A stretch of 64,000 nucleotides of DNA, from positions 2,046,001-2,110,000 of the forward strand of contig NZ_JAFBCR010000001.1 of assembly GCF_016907795.1 (NCBI RefSeq), read 5' to 3'. Positions within the stretch are counted from its first letter, which is position 1. The number at the start of each line of letters is the position of its first letter. Shown piece by piece: positions 52,610 through 61,237 of this stretch. Under the pieces are notes generated by a model. The model searched no databases. It was not told the DNA's origin and saw only the letters and a program-made list of their open reading frames with translations. Source of the DNA: Kocuria palustris (GTDB lineage Bacteria > Actinomycetota > Actinomycetes > Actinomycetales > Micrococcaceae). Both the position numbers and the translations under genes were made by a program.

Positions 52610-53758
52610 TCAGTCATGATCGCGGAGGATCGCTGGGAGCATCCCGAGCTCGTCCAGCCGGCGTACGACGTGGATCGTGATCGGGCTCCGGCGCAGGTCC
52701 ACGGCGTAGCGCCGCGGATTCGAGAGGATCTGAAGGTGTCCGGTGCTGACGAGTCTGCGCAGGCGCTGACTGCGCGTCGAAGAGCTTCCGGGGATCACCT
52801 CCGAGAAGTCGCCGGCGCGACAGGTCCCTCTGCGCGCGGCGTATTCGATGATGTCGGCCTCTTCTGAGGTGATCACCGCGGCGGAGACCGCGGCTCTCAG
52901 CGCAGGCACGATGATTCCGTCCACGACGAATGCCAGGTCGGCCAGTTGGACGACGGTGCTGAGATCAGCGCGCAGGCCGTGGATGACATAGGCGCACCAG
53001 GCAAAGAGATCATCGGGCTCCAGGCTGTCGGCGCGAGCGAGATGCTCGTAGTACGACTGCCGATCCGCTCCGAAGACGGCGGTGGGGTTCACGGGACGTG
53101 CACTGGCGGAGGATGTGTACCCCTGGTTCACCAGCATGGCGTAGGTGAGCAGACGAGAGACTCGCCCGTTCCCATTGCTGAAGGGGTGGATCCAGGCGAA
53201 CCTGTGATGCACCAGCGCGATCTGCAGGAGTTGCTGCTGCGGTGGCACTTCGCACTGCGCGAAGTCCAGGAGCTGGTCCATGTCTGCTTGAACGGCTTCC
53301 GGGCCGGGAGGCTGATGCTCAGCGCCTGAGATCGCGACAGGGATCCTCCGGTATGCGCCGGGCGTCCGATCGCCCTCCCGCTGGAGATCTGCGACTGCCA
53401 GATGATGGAGGTCTCGAACAAGCTGGTGGTTGAGACGCAGTCGACCTTCGCGCGCCAGCTTGTCGATGTGATCCGTTGCATCCTCGAGCTGGAGGATCTC
53501 CTGGATGGCGTCGTCTGCTCGCTGGCCAGTGACGCGAGCGGTTCGGGTGCCCTGGATCGCCTCGGCCACGGTGGTCCGATTCCCCTCGATCCGTGCGGAC
53601 ATCATGCTGGTCAGGTGCTGGAACAGCCCCCGAAGCTCCAGGGTGAGCGGGTCCAGGGAGTGCTCCGTGCGGAAGTCCACGCGGACCCGCTCCACCTGGA
53701 TCAGGTCTGTGACCAGCTCATGGTCGAACGGGACATCGGGGAAGACGATCGGCTGCAT
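52610..53758 (-). CDS. Fic-domain protein with intramolecular inhibitory helix
   Basis: 382 residues. SARIEGN (54-60) is the (S/T)xxxE(G/N) inhibitory motif, so it is a class II Fic enzyme. The active loop HPFSNGNGRVSR (191-202) is complete, and a C-terminal winged-helix module (SEEADIIEYAARRGTCRAGDF...) follows. It should transfer AMP to a protein target when the inhibitory Glu is displaced. No separate antitoxin is seen. Its upstream 144 bases are AT-rich (TTTTAAATTT) and codon use is looser than in neighbours, hinting at transfer. Confidence 0.9.
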   Translation of the reverse strand: MQPIVFPDVPFDHELVTDLIQVERVRVDFRTEHSLDPLTLELRGLFQHLTSMMSARIEGNRTTVAEAIQGTRTARVTGQRADDAIQEILQLEDATDHIDKLAREGRLRLNHQLVRDLHHLAVADLQREGDRTPGAYRRIPVAISGAEHQPPGPEAVQADMDQLLDFAQCEVPPQQQLLQIALVHHRFAWIHPFSNGNGRVSRLLTYAMLVNQGYTSSASARPVNPTAVFGADRQSYYEHLARADSLEPDDLFAWCAYVIHGLRADLSTVVQLADLAFVVDGIIVPALRAAVSAAVITSEEADIIEYAARRGTCRAGDFSEVIPGSSSTRSQRLRRLVSTGHLQILSNPRRYAVDLRRSPITIHVVRRLDELGMLPAILRDHD

Positions 53759-53902
53759 GCGCGAAATTTTACCGCGCCCCTCTGAGAGTTTAAGAGTGTC
53801 GCCACGACTTCCCTGCTATGGCAGTGATGCAGGGCCGAAGCATGCGTCCGGAATTTTAAATTTCAGGTTCCGAGAGTTGTGTCAGCGGCTCTGCGCGGTG
53901 CC

Positions 53903-55870
53903 TCACGTCACGTGCACGAACGGGCGGTCCTGCTTGCGCGGCACAGCCCGGCGCAGGACCTCGTGCACGGCCGTCGCCGTCTGACCGCGACCGAGGAGCA
54001 GGAAGCGCAGGGAGTTCACCAGCGGTGAGCCGTCGGACCACTCGAGGTAGAGGTGCGACGGCTGCCCCGTCCGGTCCCGGACGGCCAGGGCCACGCCGGC
54101 CAGGCAGGTGGGCACCGACGAGCCCTCGGCGCGCAGGACGCGGTGGCCGTCGATCTCGTGGGCGCTCACGCGCAGCCGGTCCTCGAAGTCCGATGGATCG
54201 CGCAGGGTCACCTCCACGAACAGGACGCCGTCGGCCGAGGGAAGGCGATGCCATTCGCGCTCGTCGCGCAGCTTTTCGGCCAGGTCGGGGTCGCTGAGCA
54301 GGAGCTGCTGGGCCTGGGCCCCTGCTGCGCCCAGCTGGGTGCGCGGCCGGTGCGCGATCAGCCGCACCGTGCGGCCGCGGCAGCTGCGCAGCCAGTCCTG
54401 GGAGGTCTCGTCGAAATCGATGCTGCGGATCCGCAGCTCCGAGGCCCGCCAGACCCGGGAGGCGAACGACGCCGCCAGCAGGGCCGCGATGAACACGAGG
54501 GCCACGTGGAGGCCATCGGGGCGGCTGATCATGTTGTCGGCGGTCGTGTAGGCGATCACCACGGTGATCGCCGCGAATCCCAGGGCGGCGCGTCGGTGCC
54601 CCCGCTTTCCGGCCGACAGGGTCGAGGCGAAGGAGGCCGAGAGCATCAGTACCAGCACCCCGGTCGCGTAGGCCCCGCCCTGCGCATCCACGTCGGCGCG
54701 GAAGACCGCCGTGACGACCAGGGCGGCAGCCAGGATCGTGAGCACCAGCGGCCGCGGAGCGCGGGTCCACTCGGGCGCCATGCCGTAGCGCGGCAGGTAG
54801 CGCGGGATGAGGTTGAGCAGACCGGCCATCGCCGAGGCGCCCGCGAACCACAGGATCAGCACCGTCGACAGGTCGTAGACCGACCCGAAGGTCTCGCCCA
54901 GCAGGCTGTGCGCCAGGTAGGCCAGGGCCCGCCCGTTGGCAGCGCCGCCGGGCTCGAAGTCCCCGGCCGGGATCAGGATCGTGCACACCAGCGACGAGGT
55001 CAGCAGGAACCCGGCCATGATCAGCGCAGCGGTCGTGAGCAGTCGTCGGGTGCCCTCCACGCGGCCCCGCAGGCCCCGCGAGGTGCGCACCAGGGGCATC
55101 ACGGAGACCCCGGTCTCGAAGCCGGACAGGCCCAGCGCCAGCTTGGGGAACACCAGTGCAGCCACGGCGACCGCCGCCCAGGGCGAGGAGTGCTGGCTCA
55201 GCGCCGCATGCCACCACTGCGCGAATCCGATCTCCTGCGAGCGGGCGATCTGCCACCAGCCCACCGCCAGCACCACGGCGTTGAGGCTCAGGTACACGGG
55301 GACCAGGACGACGGCCACGCTGATGGCCTCCGAGAACCCGGCCATGAACACCGCGCCCAGCAGCAGGAGCAGCCCGACGGTCACCCAGAACTGCCAGTGA
55401 TGCGCCTCGGCTGGCACGTGCGGATTCTCGACGATGTGCACGGCGGCATCGGCCGAGGACAGGGTCATGGTGATGACGAAGTCCGTGATCGCGAAGCCGA
55501 GCAGGCACAGGACCAGCACCTTGCCGCTCCAGCGCGGCAGCAGCGTCTCGAGCATCCGGATGGAGCCGGCGCCGTGCGGGGAGGCCACCGACACCCACCG
55601 GTAGACCGGCAGCGCGCCGAAGAGTGTGACGGCCACCAGCACCAGGGTGGCCAGCGGAGAGATCAGCCCGGCGGCCAGGATCGCGATGCCGGGCTGATAG
55701 CCCAGGGTGGAGAAGTAGTCCACGCCGGACAGGCACATGACCTTCCACCAGGGATGGGTCTTCTCGTCGCGATCGGGGCGACGATGCGGGGCGCCGTAGG
55801 AGGCGGAGGGGGATCCGGCCAGCAGCCAGGCGGCGGCGCGGGAGGGCGGTGCGATCACGGCGTACATCAT
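53903..55870 (-). CDS. APC-superfamily permease with cytoplasmic C-terminal domain
   Basis: 655 residues. About 12 helices: GVDYFSTLGYQPGIA near residue 50 is the helix-1 break motif, and LALGLSGFETGVSVMPLV the helix-6 equivalent. From about 470 a soluble domain of some 180 residues follows (RSIDFDETSQDWL...VALAVRDRTGQPSHLYLEW). It is an APC/KUP-related transporter of unknown substrate. It lies 76 bases behind the TPP-riboswitch MFS gene on the same strand and may share its transcript. Confidence 0.78.
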   Translation of the reverse strand: MMYAVIAPPSRAAAWLLAGSPSASYGAPHRRPDRDEKTHPWWKVMCLSGVDYFSTLGYQPGIAILAAGLISPLATLVLVAVTLFGALPVYRWVSVASPHGAGSIRMLETLLPRWSGKVLVLCLLGFAITDFVITMTLSSADAAVHIVENPHVPAEAHHWQFWVTVGLLLLLGAVFMAGFSEAISVAVVLVPVYLSLNAVVLAVGWWQIARSQEIGFAQWWHAALSQHSSPWAAVAVAALVFPKLALGLSGFETGVSVMPLVRTSRGLRGRVEGTRRLLTTAALIMAGFLLTSSLVCTILIPAGDFEPGGAANGRALAYLAHSLLGETFGSVYDLSTVLILWFAGASAMAGLLNLIPRYLPRYGMAPEWTRAPRPLVLTILAAALVVTAVFRADVDAQGGAYATGVLVLMLSASFASTLSAGKRGHRRAALGFAAITVVIAYTTADNMISRPDGLHVALVFIAALLAASFASRVWRASELRIRSIDFDETSQDWLRSCRGRTVRLIAHRPRTQLGAAGAQAQQLLLSDPDLAEKLRDEREWHRLPSADGVLFVEVTLRDPSDFEDRLRVSAHEIDGHRVLRAEGSSVPTCLAGVALAVRDRTGQPSHLYLEWSDGSPLVNSLRFLLLGRGQTATAVHEVLRRAVPRKQDRPFVHVT

Positions 55871-55946
55871 GCGCCTGTCCCGCTCACGGCCCCGCCGCCG
55901 AGGGCCTCAGGCGGCTGGCAGTTGCCTGTGAGCCGCGATCTGCCGA

Positions 55947-57263
55947 TCAGTCGGGCAGCGGACCCGACCGATCTGGCTCGGGGCCGAGCAGCCCGCCGAA
56001 GGCCACCAGGAGCCCGCCCACCGCGAGCACCGCGGCGATCGCCGCGTGCGGCCCGAGCAGCTGCTGCAGCGGCGGCAGGTAGTAGGGGTAGAGCGCGGGC
56101 AGCACGATCGAGATGCTGTAGGCCACCCCGTATCCGCTGGCCCGGATCTCGTCGGGGAAGCGCTCCGTCAGATAGGCGCCCACCGGCCCGTAGCCGGTCA
56201 CCGTCGTGACCTGCAGCGCGGCTGCCAGCAGCAGCACCGTGCCGATGCCGGCTCCGAGGGCCCCGGACAGCAGCGCCAGGAGGATGACGGGGGAGACCGC
56301 TGCGCAGAGCAGCCCGAAGCCCACGAAGAACCGGCGTCGCCCGATCCGACTGGACAGCGCCCCCGCCCCGGCCATGGCCAGCGCGGACACGGCCGTCGCG
56401 CCCAGCATGACGAGGGAGACGGTCTGCGGCTCGAGCTGCGGCATGCGCGAGAGCTGGGCGGTCAGGGTGGGCACTGCCATGTAGGTGAGCAGCCACAGCC
56501 CGGTCATCAGCACGAGGACCTGCCACAGCGACCGGCGGCTGCTGCCCCTGACGAGCTGCGCCAGCGGGTGCGCCGAACGGGCCGGGCGCCGGCGCTGCGG
56601 AGCCTCCTCGACCATGAGGCGGTAGTAGATCAGCATGGCAGCGGCCAGGGCGGCGCCGAGCAGGAACGGCAGCCGCCAGCCCCAGGCGGCGTACTCGCTG
56701 TCGTCCAGCAGCAGCAGGAGGAGGAAGGTGACGGCGGCGATGCTGGCGTTGGCCAGCGGCGACATCGCCATGATCATCCCGCTGAGACGACCGCGTGAGC
56801 GCGGGCGCGCCCACTCCATGGCCAGCGGGATCGCCGAGGTGTACTCCCCGCCCAGGAAGATCCCGCCCAGGAGGCGCAGCGCCAGCACCGCCAGGAACGT
56901 GCCCGCGCCGAGCACCTCGTGCCCGGGGACCAGGGCGATCAGCAGGGTCGTGAGGCAGATGCCGGCGAGGGCGACCTGGGTGATGAGCACCCGGCCCGCG
57001 CGGTCGGCGATCGGACCGAAGATCATGGCCCCGAGCGGGCGGCCCAGCAGGGTGGCCACGAAGATCAGGCCGGCATTGCGCACGATGTCATGATCGCCGA
57101 ACAGCTGCGCCGACACCGGAGCCAGGGCGATCACGGGCAGGAAGATGTCGAACTGGTCGACGTAGTTGCCCATGATCCCGCCGCGGATCGCGCGGCGAGT
57201 CGGTGCGGGAGGGCGCCCGTCGGAGGATGCGGTCGCGGGGGCGGACAGGGGTGCAGAAGGCAT
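55947..57263 (-). CDS. MFS transporter of the MHS type, predicted thiamine-related
   Basis: 438 residues, 12 helices. GNYVDQFDIFLPVIALAPVSAQLF replaces the usual WxDFY opening; GRPLGAMIFGPIADRAGRVLIT and GGIFLGGEYTSAIPLAMEWARPRSRG are metabolite-H+-symporter motifs. Its leader is a TPP riboswitch, so it is predicted to import thiamine or a precursor such as HMP or the thiazole. No known thiamine transporter family matches, making it a candidate new carrier. Confidence 0.85.
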   Translation of the reverse strand: MPSAPLSAPATASSDGRPPAPTRRAIRGGIMGNYVDQFDIFLPVIALAPVSAQLFGDHDIVRNAGLIFVATLLGRPLGAMIFGPIADRAGRVLITQVALAGICLTTLLIALVPGHEVLGAGTFLAVLALRLLGGIFLGGEYTSAIPLAMEWARPRSRGRLSGMIMAMSPLANASIAAVTFLLLLLLDDSEYAAWGWRLPFLLGAALAAAMLIYYRLMVEEAPQRRRPARSAHPLAQLVRGSSRRSLWQVLVLMTGLWLLTYMAVPTLTAQLSRMPQLEPQTVSLVMLGATAVSALAMAGAGALSSRIGRRRFFVGFGLLCAAVSPVILLALLSGALGAGIGTVLLLAAALQVTTVTGYGPVGAYLTERFPDEIRASGYGVAYSISIVLPALYPYYLPPLQQLLGPHAAIAAVLAVGGLLVAFGGLLGPEPDRSGPLPD

Positions 57264-57271
57264 CGAGCTCT

Positions 57272-57357
57272 CACTTCCTTCGCCGGTATGAACCGGAGCA
57301 GGTTCGACGGTCGAAGCCGCGTCAGCTTCCTCTCAGCCCGTGCCCGGGCTCCCGTGT
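57272..57357 (-). promoter_or_regulatory. TPP riboswitch (THI element)
   Basis: On the minus strand: CACGGGAGCCCGGGCACGG, GCTGAGAGG (pyrimidine-sensor CUGAGA), GACCGTCGAACCTG (pyrophosphate-sensor arm), CTCCGGTTCATACCGG and CGAAGGAAGTGAG. These are the THI conserved blocks in order. The GGAAG end overlaps the ribosome site 8-13 bases before the ATG, pointing to translational repression by thiamine pyrophosphate. Confidence 0.92.
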
Positions 57358-57466
57358 GGGGTCATTCAGCGGTGCAGGTCCCACGACCTGCGCGCCGCAC
57401 CGTCGATCCTAGCGGTGCGACGGGCTCGCGTGGCCGAGACCCGAGCATGTGAGGCACAGTGAGGGC

Positions 57467-58624
57467 GTGCCCCTCATCGCCTCCGAGCCCTCGAGCTCCC
57501 CGACGCGCCCGGACCCGGGAGCCCGCATGCTCGGCATCGATCTGGCGCGGGCCGTCGCCCTGCTCGGGATGATGGCCACCCACACGATGGACCTGGTGGA
57601 TGCGGCTGGTGATCCGCAGCCCGTCGGTCTGATCGCGGGCAAGGCGGCAGCCCTGTTCGCGGTGCTGGCTGGGTTCTCCGTCGAGCTGTCCACGCGGCGC
57701 TATGGGCGCTGGCGCGACGCGGCTGCCTCACTGGCGGTGCGCGGCGTGCTGATCGCGATCCTCGGACTCGTGCTGGGATCGCTGTCGAGCTCGATCGCGG
57801 TGGTCCTGGTGAACTACGGGGTGCTGTTCCTGCTCGCCCCGCTGGTCCTGCGGCTTCCGGCCCGATGGCTGGCGGCCACGACCGTGATCTGGCTGGCGGT
57901 CTCACCGGTGGCGTCCCACCTGATCCGCGGCGGGCTCGGCCTCCAGCGCGCCGCCGAAGCGCCCGAGCTCTCCCACCTGGCTCAGCCGGGTGAGCTGGTC
58001 ATCGGCGTGCTGCTCACCGGCTACTACCCGGTGCTGCAGTGGATGGGCTACCTCCTCGTGGGGCTGCTCCTGGCCAGGCTCGACTGGCGCAGCGCCGCCA
58101 CGGCCGCCTGGGCAGGGGCCGTCGGCGCCCTGCTGGCCGCTGCGGCCTGGGTGAGCTCGCAGCTGCTGCTGGCCGCAGGCGGGCACGAGGCCCTCGAGCG
58201 TGCCGGCTCCGGTCTGTCGCCGCTGGCCTGGGGCTCGCCGTATGCCGCACAGACCATCGGCAGCCACGGGACCACGCCCACGACCACGTGGTGGTGGCTG
58301 ATCACGGTCGGTCCGCACTCGTCGACGACCTTCGACCTGGTCTTCACCTCGGGCATCGCGGCGGCGGTCATCGCCGTGTGCGTTCTGATCTGCCTGGCGA
58401 TAGGGGAGCGCACCCGCCTGCTGATGCCCGTGCTCGCGGCCGGCTCCATGCCGCTGAGCATGTACACGCTGCACGTGATCCTGTCCGAGCTCACCGACCT
58501 GTACGTTCTGCATGTGCTCCTGCTGCTGGGGCTCGCCGCGCTGTGGCGGGCCGGCGGGGAGGGGCCTGGACCGCTCGAGTCGCTGGTCTCCGGGGCCGTG
58601 CGGCTGGTCGTGCCGCGGCGCTGA
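57467..58624 (+). CDS. DUF418/DUF1624-like membrane protein
   Basis: 385 residues, about ten helices. RMLGIDLARAVALLGMMATHTMDL opens it, the heparan-acetyltransferase-like or DUF418 start; PLSMYTLHVILSEL near the end is the second family motif. GTG 57467 is preferred over GTG 57449 because GAGGG precedes it. It reads away from the TPP-controlled gene. Function unproven, perhaps acyl transfer to a surface sugar. Confidence 0.78.
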   Translation: MPLIASEPSSSPTRPDPGARMLGIDLARAVALLGMMATHTMDLVDAAGDPQPVGLIAGKAAALFAVLAGFSVELSTRRYGRWRDAAASLAVRGVLIAILGLVLGSLSSSIAVVLVNYGVLFLLAPLVLRLPARWLAATTVIWLAVSPVASHLIRGGLGLQRAAEAPELSHLAQPGELVIGVLLTGYYPVLQWMGYLLVGLLLARLDWRSAATAAWAGAVGALLAAAAWVSSQLLLAAGGHEALERAGSGLSPLAWGSPYAAQTIGSHGTTPTTTWWWLITVGPHSSTTFDLVFTSGIAAAVIAVCVLICLAIGERTRLLMPVLAAGSMPLSMYTLHVILSELTDLYVLHVLLLLGLAALWRAGGEGPGPLESLVSGAVRLVVPRR

Positions 58625-58645
58625 GCCTCCCGGCGCCGCGTGGCC

Positions 58646-59662
58646 TCAGGCGGGCGTCGTCGACTCGCCGGACTCCTCCAGCAGGTGATTCGGCAGCCGA
58701 TTGCCCTGGGCGCGGCTGCGGATCTCGAGCAGCGTGCGTGCGTGCTGCCACAGCCGCTTATCCGCCTCGGTCACCGGCTCCCAGGCGGGGACGGGCACGG
58801 AGGTGCCCTCCTCGTCGCGGGCCACCATGACTGTCAGGCAGTTGGTGGTGACCTCCAGCTCGCGGGACTTCGGATCCCCGGAGCGGACCTCCACGGCGAT
58901 GTGCATGCCCTTGGTCCCGGTGTAGATCAGGCGGGCGTCGACCTCGACCAGATCCCCGATGTGCAGGGGGCGCATGAAGCGGATGCCGCCGGAGAACACG
59001 GCCACGGTGTCCCGGCCGCAGTAGCGGGTCGCGCAGAGGTAGGCGGCCTCGTCGATCCATTCCATGACGATGCCGCCGTGGACCTTGCCGCCCCAGTTCA
59101 CATCGGTGGGGGCGGCCAGGAAGCGCAGGACCTCGCGCTCGCCGGTGCCCTCCGCGCTGAAGTCCTGGCGGGCGATCTCGGCGGTGATCTCCTCGCGGAT
59201 CGGGATGCGCGAGAGCGCGTAGTCACGGGCCAGCTCCTGCTCCAGGCCCCGCGGCTCGAAGCTCGGCACGGGCGTGGACTTCCCGCTGCCGTCGACGGCC
59301 ACGAAGATCGTCAGGCACCGGGCCCGCTCCTCGAGCTCGCCCGTCTTGGGATCGCCCGAGCGCACCACGGTGTTGATGTGCATGGAGGACCGGCCCGTGG
59401 TCAGCACCGTGCCGGTCACCTCGACCATCTCGCCGACCTGCACGGGGTACTCGAAGTGGATGTTGCCCACGTAGGCAGTCACGCAGTAGGAGCCCGACCA
59501 GGCGGCGGCCGCGGCGAAGGCGGCCTTGTCCACCCACTCCAGGACTCGGCCGGCGTCGACGGTCCCGGAATGCCCCTCATCGGTGGGCGATGCCAGGAAG
59601 CGAAGTGTCACCTCGTGGCGTCGGGAGCGGCTGTCGGCGGGGGCGGGCGTCGTCTGGTCCAT
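58646..59662 (-). CDS. Acyl-CoA thioesterase with two hotdog domains
   Basis: 338 residues, two similar hotdog halves. Each has a core with D/N and the helix: HSGTVDAGRVLEWVDKAAFAAA (28-50) and VNWGGKVHGGIVMEWIDEAAYLCA (about 190-213), and each is followed by SMHINTVVRSGDPKT or GMHIAVEVRSGDPKS. It is of the BFIT/ACOT type (YciA-like) and hydrolyses acyl-CoA in the cytoplasm. The conserved Asp/Asn is present in both halves. Confidence 0.87.
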   Translation of the reverse strand: MDQTTPAPADSRSRRHEVTLRFLASPTDEGHSGTVDAGRVLEWVDKAAFAAAAAWSGSYCVTAYVGNIHFEYPVQVGEMVEVTGTVLTTGRSSMHINTVVRSGDPKTGELEERARCLTIFVAVDGSGKSTPVPSFEPRGLEQELARDYALSRIPIREEITAEIARQDFSAEGTGEREVLRFLAAPTDVNWGGKVHGGIVMEWIDEAAYLCATRYCGRDTVAVFSGGIRFMRPLHIGDLVEVDARLIYTGTKGMHIAVEVRSGDPKSRELEVTTNCLTVMVARDEEGTSVPVPAWEPVTEADKRLWQHARTLLEIRSRAQGNRLPNHLLEESGESTTPA

Positions 59663-59691
59663 GGCGATGAAACTACCGCAGGTGATGCGGC

Positions 59692-59722
59692 GAGAGCCCC
59701 GACCGTGGGGGTCGGGGCTCTC
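59692..59722 (-). terminator. Terminator of tRNA-Ser(UGA)
   Basis: GAGAGCCCCGAC and GTCGGGGCTCTC, perfect 12-bp stem, 13 bases past the tRNA 3' end and also 29 bases before the thioesterase start. Confidence 0.82.
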
Positions 59723-59734
59723 AGCTGCTCTGCG

Positions 59735-59822
59735 CGGAAGGTAAGGGATTCGAACCCTTGGTGCAGGGTCGCTGCACAACGGTTTTCAAGACCGTCTCCT
59801 TCGGCCGCTCGGACAACCTTCC
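59735..59822 (-). tRNA. tRNA-Ser(UGA)
   Basis: Minus strand: GGAAGGT...ACCTTCC acceptor with discriminator G, D-arm with GAGCGGCCGAA, anticodon loop CTTGAAA (TGA), a long variable arm GTGCAGCG...CTGCAC, and T-arm AAGGG-TTCGAAT-CCCTT. CCA not encoded. Confidence 0.95.
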
Positions 59823-59963
59823 CGTGACGGGTCGGCATGCACCGCCCGCACATCGGCTCATTCTTCCACTGGCATGCGCTGGGAGCCGAATCGACGCGGC
59901 GGGCGTCTGCCCGCCTCCGTAGCCTGGGCACGACACACCCCGACGATCAGCAGGAGGCCCACC

Positions 59964-60959
59964 ATGCGCGCAGTCGCCGAAGCCGACCACGGAGGACCCG
60001 AGGTCCTGACCGTGACCGATCAGCCCGTCCCCGAGCTCACCGCCGACGGGATCCGCATCCGCGTGGAGCATGCCGGGATCAACCGGGCCGACGTCCTCCA
60101 GAGAACCGGTCATTACAAGGTTCCCGACGGCGGCTCCGCGATCTACGGACTCGAGATCTCCGGCCGCGTGCTCGAAGTCGGAGGCGAGGTCCCGCAGCAC
60201 GCTCTGTCCGGAGACGTCCTGGTGCCCGGGGCCCGAGTCTGCGCCCTGGTGGACTCGGGAGGCTACGCCGAGGAGGTCGTCGCCCCGGCGGCGAACGTCC
60301 TGCCAGTGCCGGATGCCCTGTCCATGACGGATGCCGCCGCGCTGCCCGAGGTGCTGGCCACCGTCTGGTCGAATCTCGTGATGGAGGCCGGTGCTCGGTC
60401 CGGGCAGACGCTGCTGCTGCACGGCGGCACGGGCGGCGTCGGCACGGCGGCCATCCAGATCGCACGTTCGATCGGCATGCGCGTGATCACCACCGTGAGC
60501 TCCGAGGCCAAGGCCGAGTTCGTCCGCGAGCTCGGCGCGGAGGCCATCCGCTACGACCAGGAGGACTTCGTGGGCCGGGTGAAGGAGCTGACCGATGGCC
60601 GCGGACCGGAGATCATCTTCGACGTCGTCGGCGCCAAGTACCTCGAGCCGAACCTCAAGGCGCTGGCGGTGGACGGGACGCTGATCATCATCGGGCTGCA
60701 GGGCGGTCGGAAGGCCGAGATCGATCTGGGCTCCTTCATGGTGAAGCGCCAGCATCTCGTGGCCACCACGCTGCGTGCTCGGCCGGCGGATCAGAAGGCT
60801 CGGATCATGGCGCAGGTCCACGAGCACGTCTGGCCGCTCGTGGCCTCCGGCCAGATCCGCGCTGTGGTCGACAGGGAGTTCCCGCTCGATCAGGCCGCGC
60901 AGGCGCATGAGCACTTCGACTCGGGGACGCACATCGGCAAGATCCTGCTGACCCCGTGA
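59964..60959 (+). CDS. NADPH:quinone oxidoreductase (zinc-free MDR)
   Basis: 331 residues. GroES-like N-domain (VEHAGINRADVLQRTGHYK), then the NADPH domain with LLHGGTGGVGTAAIQIAR (AxxGGVG type), and FDVVGAKYL. No zinc-ligand cysteines, so QOR/PIG3-like. It reduces quinones or enones. AGGAGG precedes ATG 59964. Confidence 0.88.
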   Translation: MRAVAEADHGGPEVLTVTDQPVPELTADGIRIRVEHAGINRADVLQRTGHYKVPDGGSAIYGLEISGRVLEVGGEVPQHALSGDVLVPGARVCALVDSGGYAEEVVAPAANVLPVPDALSMTDAAALPEVLATVWSNLVMEAGARSGQTLLLHGGTGGVGTAAIQIARSIGMRVITTVSSEAKAEFVRELGAEAIRYDQEDFVGRVKELTDGRGPEIIFDVVGAKYLEPNLKALAVDGTLIIIGLQGGRKAEIDLGSFMVKRQHLVATTLRARPADQKARIMAQVHEHVWPLVASGQIRAVVDREFPLDQAAQAHEHFDSGTHIGKILLTP

Positions 60960-60976
60960 TCGAGGACCGGCGAGGC

Positions 60977-61098
60977 CATCGAGAAGCCGATTCCCCACCG
61001 CACCTTCATCGAGCGGCCGGATCCTCACCACTTCCGTCGGCTAGCGGTGAGGAATTGGCCTCCGGATGAGCTGGCAGTGGGAAATCGGCCACTCGATG
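60977..61098. repeat. Nested intergenic inverted repeat
   Basis: CATCGAGAAGCCGATTCCCCACCG pairs (20 of 24) with the stretch ending 61098. Inside, CCTCACC and GGTGAGG (61023-61029, 61046-61052) form a hairpin. It lies between co-directional genes, in the 278-bp gap before cstA. TTAGACT at about 61157 may be a -10 box. Confidence 0.6.
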
Positions 61099-61237
61099 CG
61101 CCTGCGGGGCGGCGGCCCGCCCGCGGCACCCGCCCCGTGAAGCGGATCACCTCGGCTTAGACTCCCGGTGACAAGTGCGCGGCCCCGGCCCTCCAGTCGA
61201 GGCCGCGCCTTCCCCTCTCCCTCACCAGGAGCCTTCC

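Noticed and set aside
57272-57357. Cobalamin or other riboswitch before the MFS gene
   Set aside because: The CTGAGA, GAACCTG and ATACCGGCGAAGGAAGT blocks are specific to the TPP element; no B12 box is present.
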